DNA of 20,776 nt from Thermoplasmatota archaeon (GTDB lineage Archaea; Thermoplasmatota; Thermoplasmata; UBA10834): NCBI GenBank assembly GCA_022848805.1, contig JAJISI010000009.1, forward strand, positions 1-20,776, written 5' to 3'. Of this stretch, positions 1 through 7,760 are shown in pieces. The notes under the pieces are model-generated. The model searched no databases and was not told where the DNA came from. It saw only the letters and a program-made list of their open reading frames with translations. The translations under genes and the position numbers were made by a program. Within the stretch, counting starts at the first letter, position 1. Each line of letters begins with the position of its first letter.

Positions 1-669
1 AACAGGATAGCCCTTCAGAGCGACCTTCTGGGCGCCAGCGCGATCGGCGTGAGGAACGTGCTCTGCCTGACGGGCGACCATCAGACCTTCGGCAACGAGA
101 AGTCCGCGAAGAGCGTGTTCGATTTCGACTCCATATCTGAGCTGTACACCTTTGACAAGCTCAGGACCGAGGGACTGCAGTCGGGCGGCGACACGATAAA
201 GGATCCCCCTAAGGTGTATCTCGGCTGCGCGGAGAACCCGTTCGCAACGCCCTATGAGTTCAGGGGAATGCGATTGGCAAAGAAGGTCACCGCGGGAGCG
301 GACTTCGTCCAGACCCAAGCGATATTCGACATGGATATGTTCGAGACTTGGATGGACGATGTCAGGTCAAGAGGGCTCGACAAGAAGACCCACATCCTAG
401 CCGGGGTCATCCCCATGAAGACCGCTGGCGCTGCAAGGTACATGAAGAACAAGGTGCCTGGCATGATAGTCCCGAACTCCATCGTCGATAGGATGAAGAA
501 TGCCTCGGACTCGAAGGAGGAGGGGATCCAGTTGTGCGTGGAACAGATCGAGACCCTCAAGAACATGAAGGGCGTCCACGGCGTGCACATAATGGCGGTC
601 ATGTGGGAGGAGATCGTCCCACGGATCGTTGAGACAGCGGGTCTGCTTCAGAGACCAGCGTACAAGTGA
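1..669 (+). CDS. metF: Methylenetetrahydrofolate reductase (MetF family), C-terminal part
   Basis: The frame is open from base 1 and ends with TGA at 667-669, so the 5' end lies outside the window; 222 residues remain of a family of about 290-310. The opening NRIALQSDLLGA, then LCLTGDHQTFGN and the later FVQTQAIFD are typical of the flavin-dependent methylenetetrahydrofolate reductase TIM barrel. The enzyme reduces methylene-tetrahydrofolate to methyl-tetrahydrofolate for methionine synthesis or the methyl branch of the Wood-Ljungdahl pathway. The first in-frame GTG (49) is internal to the conserved barrel and is not the true start. In archaea this step is often done by the unrelated F420-dependent Mer, so a MetF-type enzyme points to folate-type C1 chemistry; purH nearby agrees. 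Whether a MetV-like partner lies upstream cannot be seen. Confidence 0.85.
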   Translation, partial: NRIALQSDLLGASAIGVRNVLCLTGDHQTFGNEKSAKSVFDFDSISELYTFDKLRTEGLQSGGDTIKDPPKVYLGCAENPFATPYEFRGMRLAKKVTAGADFVQTQAIFDMDMFETWMDDVRSRGLDKKTHILAGVIPMKTAGAARYMKNKVPGMIVPNSIVDRMKNASDSKEEGIQLCVEQIETLKNMKGVHGVHIMAVMWEEIVPRIVETAGLLQRPAYK

Positions 670-746
670 GTTTATCTGGCGCCGCCTAGGCCTTCGTCCG
701 TAAGGGTTATCCATCCGTAGCCCCTCAGCGATGCTGAAGTGAGGCA

Positions 747-2399
747 ATGAGCACCGAGGCACTCGAACAACTCCACGAGAGAATGCTGAAGGAGTTCTTG
801 AGAATCAACCCGGATGTCGGGACGGCCGTCGGGCTGCATGACCCATACGATCGACTCCTCCCGCACGGCGGGAGGAAGCGCCTGGACGACACACTCACAC
901 TTCTCGAAGGATGGAACGCCTCTGCGAGGCGGCAGGCGGCATCCCAAGAACTCTCGGGTGAAGACAACCTCCATCTCGACCTGCTGAGCATGAGCACAGA
1001 TATCATGCGATTCGCCACCGACGAATATCCACTGTGGAAGATGTATCCAGACTGCCTAGAAAGCATAGGCGGACTCCTCTTTCTGATGGCATCCAGAGCC
1101 TACGCGCTTCCGGAGGCAAGGGCGAGAGACGTGACTTGCAGGCTGCGGCTTATCCCTGACCATCTGAAGCAGTTTCGGACCAGATTCGACCCGGGGGAGC
1201 CGGTGAGGCTCTGGACAGGTGCGGCAATCGAATCATGCGACAATTTTCCGGGGTTGCTGAACTTCGTCAAAGAGACATTCAAGGATTGCAGTCATGAACA
1301 CAGAGACTTGGCGGATGCGGCACTAGCCCTGGAACCGTCCACTGCGGAGCACATGGAATGGCTGAAGCAGCTCCTCGACCGCTCAAGCGAAGACTTTTCG
1401 ATGGGGAGGGACAGATTCGCGAAGCTGCTCAAGATAAGGAAGATAGAGATGTCAGTCGACGATATTCTCGCCCTTGGCAGAGACCAGCTTGAGAAGCTGA
1501 AACAGGAGCGCGCCAAGCTCGCGGACCGAATCGCGCCAGGCAAGGGAGTCGATGAAGCCATCAGGATAAGCCATAACACAGCCCCGAAGACCTTCGAGCG
1601 GGCCCTTGAGGAGACAAGGAAGGAGATGGAATCCGCAAAGGAGTTCATCATCAAGAACGACATTGCCTCAATAGACCCGGAGGCGGAGTTGAGAGTCGTC
1701 GAAACTCCGGTGTTTCTTTCACCGATGCTTCCATATGCCGCCCTCTCAATGCCCTCGAAATTCGATCCCGTGCAGAAAGGAGAGTATCTCGTAACCCGCC
1801 CGAAGAACAGCAACGACCTGGGCAGCCACCTGAACGAAGGATCGATCATAAATACGGCAGTCCACGAGGCATATCCTGGCCACTTCCATCAGGGCGTAAG
1901 GTCCAACCGAAAGCACTGGATGCTACAGCTCAACACCATGATCATATCATCCGATACATTCGACAGCGGCACCGAGACTTGCGAGGGGTGGGCGCACTAC
2001 TGTGAGAAGATGATGTTCGAAAACGGATACAGAGCGACGGACTTGGCAGCGCTCGAGATGGTCAACGGGTCGCTACTGCGGGCGTACAGGGTGGTAGCGG
2101 ACATCAGCCTAGCCTGCGGAGAAGCCTCGTTCGAGGACATGGTCGAGTTAGGAATCAAGGAGGCGGGGATACCGCGGAACGCGTCTGAAGCGGAGGTGAA
2201 GCGATATACTCGCACCCCCGGCCAGGCATTATCTTATCTGCTTGGAAGGGAGCTTCTGATAAGCTTAAGAGTGGAGATGGAAACCACCCTGGGGGACGAC
2301 TTCGACGAGAAAAGATTCCACGATCTCGTGGCGGACTACGGCGAGCTGCCGTTCTCGCTGATGAGGGACGGAGTGAAAGAAGGGTTGCGTAAGCACTAA
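747..2399 (+). CDS. DUF885 family metallopeptidase-like protein
   Basis: A 550-aa soluble protein without a signal peptide or membrane helix. Residues 373-382 read HEAYPGHFHQ, the HExxPGH signature of the DUF885 family, a gluzincin-like fold related to zinc carboxypeptidases. EGWAHYCE at 413-420 supplies the probable third metal-ligand glutamate. TPGQALSYLLGRELL at 490-504 is another conserved DUF885 block. By family it is a predicted zinc-dependent peptidase or hydrolase; the substrate is not known. The ATG at 747 follows GTGAGG very closely (2 nt), so the start is not certain; ATG at 783 is an alternative. It lies 77 bp after metF on the same strand but has no obvious functional link to it. 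DUF885 proteins are commoner in bacteria, so transfer is possible. Confidence 0.8.
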   Translation: MSTEALEQLHERMLKEFLRINPDVGTAVGLHDPYDRLLPHGGRKRLDDTLTLLEGWNASARRQAASQELSGEDNLHLDLLSMSTDIMRFATDEYPLWKMYPDCLESIGGLLFLMASRAYALPEARARDVTCRLRLIPDHLKQFRTRFDPGEPVRLWTGAAIESCDNFPGLLNFVKETFKDCSHEHRDLADAALALEPSTAEHMEWLKQLLDRSSEDFSMGRDRFAKLLKIRKIEMSVDDILALGRDQLEKLKQERAKLADRIAPGKGVDEAIRISHNTAPKTFERALEETRKEMESAKEFIIKNDIASIDPEAELRVVETPVFLSPMLPYAALSMPSKFDPVQKGEYLVTRPKNSNDLGSHLNEGSIINTAVHEAYPGHFHQGVRSNRKHWMLQLNTMIISSDTFDSGTETCEGWAHYCEKMMFENGYRATDLAALEMVNGSLLRAYRVVADISLACGEASFEDMVELGIKEAGIPRNASEAEVKRYTRTPGQALSYLLGRELLISLRVEMETTLGDDFDEKRFHDLVADYGELPFSLMRDGVKEGLRKH

Positions 2400-2456
2400 G
2401 ACCCGGTAGACAAGGTTCCGCCTGCTGCCATCATGCCCGCACTTGAAAGCGGAAAC

Positions 2457-2466
2457 GGTTATAACC
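2457..2466 (+). promoter_or_regulatory. Possible TATA element upstream of purH
   Basis: GGTTATAACC is an AT-centred palindrome about 90 bp before the chosen purH ATG. If used, transcription would begin near 2487 and give a leader of roughly 65 nt. This is a pattern match only. The rest of the 2400-2553 gap holds no recognisable gene. Confidence 0.3.
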
Positions 2467-2553
2467 AGCCAGTCTATACTCTGTCGGCATACCCTTGCTT
2501 GCGGGGGAGGGATGCTAAAGCCAGCAGTTATTGAATGCAGCGGAGTAGGTCAA

Positions 2554-4110
2554 ATGAGCAAGGTGAAGAGAGTTCTCGTTAGCGTTTCAGACAAGACGGG
2601 TCTGGCCGAGTTTGCCAAGGGACTGTCGGAGCTTGGGATCATCATATTGTCGACTGGGGGAACCGCCACACTCTTAGAGAAGAGCAACGTGCCAGTGGTA
2701 GGCGTCTCGGAGGTCACGAAGTTCCCCGAGATGCTAGATGGAAGGGTTAAGACACTCCACCCGGCGATACATGGCGGGCTTCTAGCGATGAGAGAGAAGG
2801 ACGAGCACATGGAAGCCATTCAGAAGCACGGCATCGAGCCGATAGACATGGTGGTCGTTAACCTCTACCCCTTCGAGGCCACCATTGCGAGGAAGGACGT
2901 AGCGCTGGAGGACGCCGTGGAGAACATCGACATAGGAGGGCCGTCCATGCTCCGATCGGCGGCCAAGAACCATTCCTCTGTGGCAGTTGTTGTGGACCCA
3001 GCGCAATACCCGCAGATACTCGATGAGCTCAGGCAGAACAACTGTGAGCTGTCAATGGAGACACGGCGGAAGCTCGCACTTCAGGCCTTCAGAGCCACTG
3101 CGAGATACGATTCTGCGATTGCACATTATCTGGGTAAGCAGTTCGCCAAGGATGAGGCGTTCCCTGCGAGCATGACCCTATCGTTCGAGAAGCTCGGCGA
3201 CCTTAGGTACGGCGAGAACCCGCACCAGAAGGCCGCATTCTACAAAGATCTGTTCGACCAGACCGCCCTGAGCGTACCCTCGGTCGAGAAGATGCACGGG
3301 AAGCAGATATCGTACTGCAACGTCCTTGACCTCGATGCCGCAATTGCCATCGTCTCCGATTTCGAGAAACCAACGGCCGCGGTCATCAAACACACCAACC
3401 CGTCGGGTGTGGCAAGTGCGCCGACCATTGCGGAGGCTTTCAAGACGGCATATGATGCCGATTCAGTGAGCGCGTTCGGATGCGTCGTTGGTCTTAACAG
3501 GCAGGTCGACCTTGAGACAGCGAAGGAGATCGCCGGTCACTTCGTCGAGGCGGTCGTGGCTCCCGATTATGACGAAGACGCGGAGAAACTGCTCAAGGAG
3601 AAGAAGAACATCCGCCTACTTCGGACGAACATGCCCATCAAGCGTGAGGATGGCAGGCTCATGATGACGAAGGTCAAGGGAGGCATGCTGGTCCAGATGG
3701 GGCCGTATGTAGAGCTCGACAGAGGGAAACTCAAAGTCGCTACGAAGCGCGCTCCGACGGAGGAGGAGGTCGACGCGATGATATTCGGCGTCAAGGTCTG
3801 CAGACACATCAAATCGAATACCATCCTCCTTGTGAAGGGCGAGCGGACGGTCGGGGTAGGTGCCGGCCAGATGAGCAGGGTGGATTCAACCACGATAGCA
3901 GGCATGAAGGCCGGCGACGAGGCGAAGGGCAGCATCCTGATCTCCGACGCTTTCTTCCCGTTCAGGGACGGCGTGGACGCTGCGGCGAAAGTGGGCGTCG
4001 CAGCCATCATGCAACCGGGCGGCTCAATGAGGGACGACGAGGCCATCGCCGCTGCCGACGAACATGGAATATCCATGGTCTTCAGTGGACTACGCCTATT
4101 CAAGCACTGA
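2554..4110 (+). CDS. purH: Bifunctional AICAR transformylase / IMP cyclohydrolase
   Basis: This 518-aa protein carries out the last two steps of IMP synthesis: formylation of AICAR with 10-formyl-tetrahydrofolate, then ring closure. The N-terminal IMP cyclohydrolase domain (about 1-190) has SVSDKTGL, STGGT (33-37) and GRVKTLHP (63-70). The transformylase domain has RYGENPHQ (218-225) and IKHTNPSGVA with the catalytic Lys-His pair at about 279-280, and ends SMVFSGLRLFKH. The frame is open upstream to 2443, but the start at 2554 is preferred: it is preceded by GGAG at 2542 and gives the canonical MSKVKRVLVSVSDKTG start, whereas the extra 37 residues match nothing. A fused, bacterial-type PurH is not universal in archaea, where PurP and PurO often replace it, and implies a folate cofactor. 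Confidence 0.95.
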   Translation: MSKVKRVLVSVSDKTGLAEFAKGLSELGIIILSTGGTATLLEKSNVPVVGVSEVTKFPEMLDGRVKTLHPAIHGGLLAMREKDEHMEAIQKHGIEPIDMVVVNLYPFEATIARKDVALEDAVENIDIGGPSMLRSAAKNHSSVAVVVDPAQYPQILDELRQNNCELSMETRRKLALQAFRATARYDSAIAHYLGKQFAKDEAFPASMTLSFEKLGDLRYGENPHQKAAFYKDLFDQTALSVPSVEKMHGKQISYCNVLDLDAAIAIVSDFEKPTAAVIKHTNPSGVASAPTIAEAFKTAYDADSVSAFGCVVGLNRQVDLETAKEIAGHFVEAVVAPDYDEDAEKLLKEKKNIRLLRTNMPIKREDGRLMMTKVKGGMLVQMGPYVELDRGKLKVATKRAPTEEEVDAMIFGVKVCRHIKSNTILLVKGERTVGVGAGQMSRVDSTTIAGMKAGDEAKGSILISDAFFPFRDGVDAAAKVGVAAIMQPGGSMRDDEAIAAADEHGISMVFSGLRLFKH

Positions 4111-4144
4111 ACGACGAGCGCCACACATCCCGAGCATTGCCGAT

Positions 4145-5719
4145 CTAAAGTATCGGGACCAGATTGGGCCTGAAATCCCCCGAGTCGGGGGCCGTCATAG
4201 CGTATGGAGCGGTGAACGGCTCATCGCCTCGTATCACGGTGACCCCTGATGTCTTGTCTATACGCAAATGCGTATGCGCAAGGTCGGATAGTCTGCTCGT
4301 CGACTTCACACTCGGCGTGACCGTGGCCACCAGGATGCCGTCGTTGTTGAGCATCGCTGTCAGGAAATCCATCATCCCGTTAAGGACTGTCGGGCCATAT
4401 ATCGACTCCAGCGAGTCGAAACCGATGATGGCGAGATATGGCTGCTGCGTGTCCTTGAGAGCGTATTGCAGGTCCTGCCATTTGATGTCCACATTCACAT
4501 CGCCACCCTCAAGGGTCATAGAGTAGTCCTTGGGGGACGCTGACGCGGCGTGAGGCTCGAGTATCCGCACGTTCTTGTCGAATGCTTCAGGCGTTATGAA
4601 ACCGAGCAGTTCCTCCCTCGCAGTATCCGCCCCGGTCTTCTTAGTAGGCATCCAGGCCACGCCGTGGTCCTGGGAGGCGAAGTTGCATATGATTGCGTTC
4701 TCGATCTGCGACGATGAAACGACGGGCACGCCCGGGTTCAGCTCGATCAACGCAATCGTCCCCTTCCTCAAGCCGCCCTCGAGCATCTCATCGAGATCCG
4801 GGTTACCGGTCGACATATACTTCCCGTTGGAGGACTTGATCGGCTCGAAAGCCACAGGCGATTCCGGCTTGCCGTACCTGCTGTACTCGAAGGTCCTGAC
4901 CCGTCCGCCGAGCAACGTGTACACGTATTTCGGCTGGCGTATCTCACAGCCCCTCAGCTTCAGGAGATCCAACTCGCGAATCCTTCGACCACTCGAGTGG
5001 TCGAGCGACAGATAGAGGACTCCGTCACCGAGGTAATCGAGCAACGGGTCCGGCGTCTCAAGCACATAGACGACGTTGGTGCCACAACCCTCGACCAGGT
5101 CCTTCTGTAGAGCAGTGATGAGCCTAGCAGGTCCGACGCCGTACTTGTCTGCCAGCGCGTCTATGCTATCGATGATTATCAGTGTACGTTCAGGCAGTGC
5201 CTTGTCGACGACATCATACGCCATCTCGATCTCGGGCATCATCGAGCCGACCGTCACGGTGAGCTCGTCCTCTCCTGTCGGCTCCGCAGCAGATGAGGCT
5301 GCTTCGTCCCCTCCAGACTCTATCTTGCCCTCCAACCGGTGGAGCTCGCTTCTAGGCGACTTCACTTTTGCGCCCTTGAGCTCCCCCTTGATGGCCGCAA
5401 GGCCGAGCAATATCTTCTCCACCTGCATCTCGGAATCAGCCTTCTTCCTGAGCTTCTTGCGAGCTTTGAGTATCTCCCCTTCCTTGACCTTGTCCATCAA
5501 CCATGGGAACTGGTTGAAGAGCGAATGGTCAGAGACCCTGGTGGACATATAGTAGCTCTGCTGGAGTTGTGCCAGCTCCTCTATCATCTGGAGCGCCAAC
5601 GTGGTCTTCCCTGTGCCTGCCATGCCCCTGAGGATCAGCGAATGACCTCCGGGGCTGGATAGGAATTGGACGATCTCCTTGGGGAATGTCGACGTACCAA
5701 CCTCACTATTCTCTTCCAT
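4145..5719 (-). CDS. GvpD/KaiC-like RecA-superfamily ATPase with a degenerate second domain
   Basis: About 524 aa. Domain 1 begins FPKEIVQFLSSPGGHSLIL and has a complete Walker A, GMAGTGKTT (about 32-40), and a Walker B, RTLIIIDSIDAL (about 178-187). A long charged insert (about 80-155, lysine-rich then acidic) lies between them. Domain 2 starts near residue 302 with STGNPDLDEMLEGGLRKGTIALIEL, the usual lead-in to a KaiC P-loop, but continues NPGVPVVSSSQ, so the GxxxxGK[T/S] motif is gone. The layout resembles the GvpD gas-vesicle regulator and KaiC families; no gas-vesicle structural genes are visible, so the name is by fold only. The frame is open to 5794, but the ATG at 5719 lies 10 nt after AAGGAG, and a 5794 start would overlap the regulator gene upstream. 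ATG 5728 is only 1 nt from that AAGGAG. Likely cotranscribed with the winged-helix gene 31 bp upstream. Confidence 0.75.
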   Translation of the reverse strand: MEENSEVGTSTFPKEIVQFLSSPGGHSLILRGMAGTGKTTLALQMIEELAQLQQSYYMSTRVSDHSLFNQFPWLMDKVKEGEILKARKKLRKKADSEMQVEKILLGLAAIKGELKGAKVKSPRSELHRLEGKIESGGDEAASSAAEPTGEDELTVTVGSMMPEIEMAYDVVDKALPERTLIIIDSIDALADKYGVGPARLITALQKDLVEGCGTNVVYVLETPDPLLDYLGDGVLYLSLDHSSGRRIRELDLLKLRGCEIRQPKYVYTLLGGRVRTFEYSRYGKPESPVAFEPIKSSNGKYMSTGNPDLDEMLEGGLRKGTIALIELNPGVPVVSSSQIENAIICNFASQDHGVAWMPTKKTGADTAREELLGFITPEAFDKNVRILEPHAASASPKDYSMTLEGGDVNVDIKWQDLQYALKDTQQPYLAIIGFDSLESIYGPTVLNGMMDFLTAMLNNDGILVATVTPSVKSTSRLSDLAHTHLRIDKTSGVTVIRGDEPFTAPYAMTAPDSGDFRPNLVPIL

Positions 5720-5750
5720 CACAACCATACTCCTTCGTCGATGACAATAA

Positions 5751-6149
5751 TCATCTATCTCGTGGCCTGAGGAGACCTCCAGATGGTCCCTCATCCTCCT
5801 CCTCTTCTTCTATGAGCTTGATCTCCTTCCATTCTCCGCCGAAGTCCTGGGTAGCTCCCGTGATCATCTGGAACCTGACCCTCAACTTCCCCCCCTCGAA
5901 GAATATGTAAGCGTTCTTCAGCATCGACTGATAGAGCACTATTCGCTTGCCCTGCTGAGTCAGTGCTCGGTCAACCGCCTTGAGAAGCCCTGCATTCTCC
6001 AACACGTGTATTCGTCTGTAACACGCCGCGATCGGTATGTTGAGCTTCGCACTAAGCTCAAGCGCATGTTTCGGCTTTCGTGAACATGCGACCAGTATCT
6101 TCGCAGCGTAGGTATCCATTATCAGTCTTGATGCCTCGATAGGATCCAA
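5751..6149 (-). CDS. Winged-helix (ArsR-like) transcriptional regulator
   Basis: A 132-aa protein. Residues about 8-75 form a winged helix-turn-helix: an initial helix (AAKILVACSRKPKHALELSA), a recognition region NIPIAACYRRIHVLENAGLL, and a wing (TQQGKRIVLYQS). The C-terminal part (80-111) is a short beta-rich segment followed by an acidic run EEEEEDE and a basic end. The start codon is TTG at 6147-6149, chosen because AGGAGG (complement of 6158-6163) sits 8 nt upstream; an internal ATG at residue 11 would cut the first helix. It is the first gene of a probable two-gene unit with the GvpD/KaiC-like ATPase. It may control that unit or work with the ATPase, as regulators paired with KaiC-like proteins do in archaea; this is inference. 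Confidence 0.75.
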   Translation of the reverse strand: MDPIEASRLIMDTYAAKILVACSRKPKHALELSAKLNIPIAACYRRIHVLENAGLLKAVDRALTQQGKRIVLYQSMLKNAYIFFEGGKLRVRFQMITGATQDFGGEWKEIKLIEEEEEDEGPSGGLLRPRDR

Positions 6150-6449
6150 GGGCGCGGCCTCCTGAGAGTTGCTGAGCCACGACTATCTGCGATCACATGT
6201 TCGCTGGGGGGAAGTCGCGACGAAGGGCGCAACACTCTGATTCGTGCCTGCATCGGATAGATGTCTGGCATTTAATACTGTTTCGCTCGCCGGCCCGGAA
6301 GACGGCTTCGGCCCTCGTCCTGAACCACACGGTCTATGAGAGCATTCCTGAAATACTGAGAGGTGTGTTTCAGGTTCAGGCCTGGCGTGCCGTGACAAAG
6401 CATTGTAAGAGAAAACGGACATTGTCCACGCCATAGAGGAGGGGCTGTC
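6150..6449. promoter_or_regulatory. Divergent intergenic region with nested inverted repeats
   Basis: A 300-bp gap between the divergent regulator gene (-) and the Zn-ribbon gene (+). No convincing gene is seen; the open frames in it have no recognisable motif or good start. An AT-rich element ATTTAATA (6270-6277) could serve as a TATA box in either direction, giving leaders of roughly 100-150 nt. Four copies of a TTCAGG-type half-site are present: TCCTGAACC (6318-6326), TCCTGAAA (6346-6353), TTTCAGG (6368-6374) and TTCAGG (6375-6380). They form a 7-bp inverted repeat nested inside an 8-bp one. This could be an operator or an RNA hairpin. Confidence 0.4.
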
Positions 6450-6824
6450 ATGAAAGGTCACAGATGCAGATGCGGTTTCAAAACCACGGCGAAAAGGCTC
6501 AGATGCCCGCGATGTGGTAAGCGCATGTCTCTCACCTACTGGCCCAACCATGGAATCGTATTGGCTTACGTGAAACTAGGCGTCGTCCCTGTGAACTATG
6601 AGTTCCCCATGGACCTACTCATGCTGGAGGTGAAGACGGGTCCCAAGATCGCCTGCTGGACGGATACGCCGTTCTCTGTGGGCGACGATGTCACATTTGT
6701 CCAACTGGGGGATACCTACATCTGCAGCCCACGCTACGACATCAAAGAGATCATGGAACTGCCAGACGACTCAGAAGACGACGGGGGAGAATCCGGCAAG
6801 GGCGAACTGCGGTCCGAGTCCTGA
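6450..6824 (+). CDS. Zn-ribbon protein with OB-like domain, possible nucleic-acid binder
   Basis: A 124-aa protein starting at ATG 6450, preceded by the strong ribosome-binding site GAGGAGGGG about 7 nt upstream. The N-terminus is a zinc ribbon, CRCGF (6-10) and CPRCGKRM (19-26). A beta-rich region follows (about 33-105: GIVLAYVKLG, FPMDLLMLEV, VGDDVTFVQLGDTYI) that fits an OB-like barrel, as in DUF35-type stand-alone proteins. The acidic, low-complexity tail DDSEDDGGESG looks disordered. The last 54 bp overlap the 3' end of the convergent ACT-domain gene. The target is not identifiable; RNA or acyl-CoA enzyme partners are both known for this architecture. Confidence 0.6.
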   Translation: MKGHRCRCGFKTTAKRLRCPRCGKRMSLTYWPNHGIVLAYVKLGVVPVNYEFPMDLLMLEVKTGPKIACWTDTPFSVGDDVTFVQLGDTYICSPRYDIKEIMELPDDSEDDGGESGKGELRSES

Positions 6825-7700
6825 CACCTTGCTTTCCAGTATCCCCTTCAGGTCATCCGCACTTTTCAGACTCGACCCTCTGAGATCGATGATGAGCTCG
6901 CAGGTCATCCGCTCATAATACACGAGGACGTTCGTGTACCCCGCCACCACGTTTATCGACTCATCCCCTAGGGCCTTCATGATATCATGGATGGAGCCAG
7001 GGCGGTCCGGTAAATCGACTTTGATCCTAAACAGCTTCGACTCGTCGTCGAGGAATACGACCGATAGAACCCACGAGTCAGGGTCCCCTACCAGCATGAC
7101 AAGGGATGAATCCCTTCCGAGGAAGTTCTTGTACGCCTGAGGCAGCTCGAATGCGCCATCCTCGATGATACTGGCTTTCTTCTCGGTCTTCCTGAGAGCC
7201 CTGGTCTTGACCACGCTGCTGTCGAGTGATGCGCCCCGGGTGTAGCGGGTGGCAAGGTCCGAACTCTCGACAAAGAGACAGTCGACAAGGTTGAGAGACG
7301 GATCCGCCGCTTTCTTAGCCGTTTCGAACTCGTTCTTGAGAGACGACGAATCTCCGAAGAACGATAGGTCGACCAGCATCTCCCATATCATGATAGCGTT
7401 CGGAATCGAGCTGACGGTCTCGGAGTTCAAGATGTCGATGTTCAGCGACTTCAAGAACTGAGAAGCCTGAGAGAGGCCTCCGGGCTCGTCTCTTACCTGG
7501 ATGGTGACGTAGGCGATCTCCCGGTAGTTCTCCGGACCGAACGGCGAGAGCACGATCTCATACGCTTTCTTCTCTCCGTACTCGTATCTGAACATCGAGC
7601 TGAAGACCTCGCTCCCGTTCACTAGACCCAACGGCTCGCCGACCTTTGAGCTGATAATAACCCTTCCGGATTCCATCCGCCCGAAATCCCATAGCTTCAT
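6771..7700 (-). CDS. Double ACT-domain protein with AbrB-like N-terminus
   Basis: A 309-aa soluble protein. Two segments look like ACT ligand-binding domains: EIAYVTIQVRDEPGGLSQAS (from about 61) and FRIKVDLPDRPGSIHDIMK (from about 224). Each has the strand, then D-x-PG-x-L/I, then helix pattern. ACT domains bind amino acids or other small molecules and usually regulate an enzyme or transcription factor; no catalytic domain is attached here. Residues about 12-35 (GRVIISSKVGEPLGLVNGSEV) resemble an AbrB swapped-hairpin DNA-binding element, so this may be a ligand-responsive regulator. The ATG at 7700 follows GAGGAG by about 8 nt, and a TTTATCA element sits 43 bp upstream. The ligand is unknown. 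Confidence 0.65.
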   Translation of the reverse strand: MKLWDFGRMESGRVIISSKVGEPLGLVNGSEVFSSMFRYEYGEKKAYEIVLSPFGPENYREIAYVTIQVRDEPGGLSQASQFLKSLNIDILNSETVSSIPNAIMIWEMLVDLSFFGDSSSLKNEFETAKKAADPSLNLVDCLFVESSDLATRYTRGASLDSSVVKTRALRKTEKKASIIEDGAFELPQAYKNFLGRDSSLVMLVGDPDSWVLSVVFLDDESKLFRIKVDLPDRPGSIHDIMKALGDESINVVAGYTNVLVYYERMTCELIIDLRGSSLKSADDLKGILESKVSGLGPQFALAGFSPVVF

Positions 7701-7738
7701 GGCGCTTCTCCTCGTGTACGTCTGTAGGCTTAACCGAA

Positions 7739-7746
7739 TGATAAAG
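7739..7746 (-). promoter_or_regulatory. TATA-like box for the double-ACT gene
   Basis: On the minus strand CTTTATCA lies about 43 bp before the ATG at 7700, in the 60-bp gap after the upstream Zn-ribbon gene. It predicts a short leader of about 15 nt that still contains the GAGGAG ribosome-binding site. Confidence 0.45.
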
Positions 7747-7760
7747 ATGTTGAGACCGGC

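Noticed and set aside
2443..2553. N-terminal extension of PurH to an upstream ATG
   Set aside because: The extra 37 residues do not match the family, and the ATG at 2554 has a good ribosome-binding site.
5720..5794. A start at 5794 for the GvpD/KaiC-like ATPase
   Set aside because: It would overlap the upstream regulator by 44 bp and lacks a ribosome-binding site; AAGGAG precedes the ATG at 5719.
6197..6436. A 79-aa plus-strand frame in the 300-bp gap
   Set aside because: It has no motif or ribosome-binding site, and its composition is unlike that of neighbouring genes.
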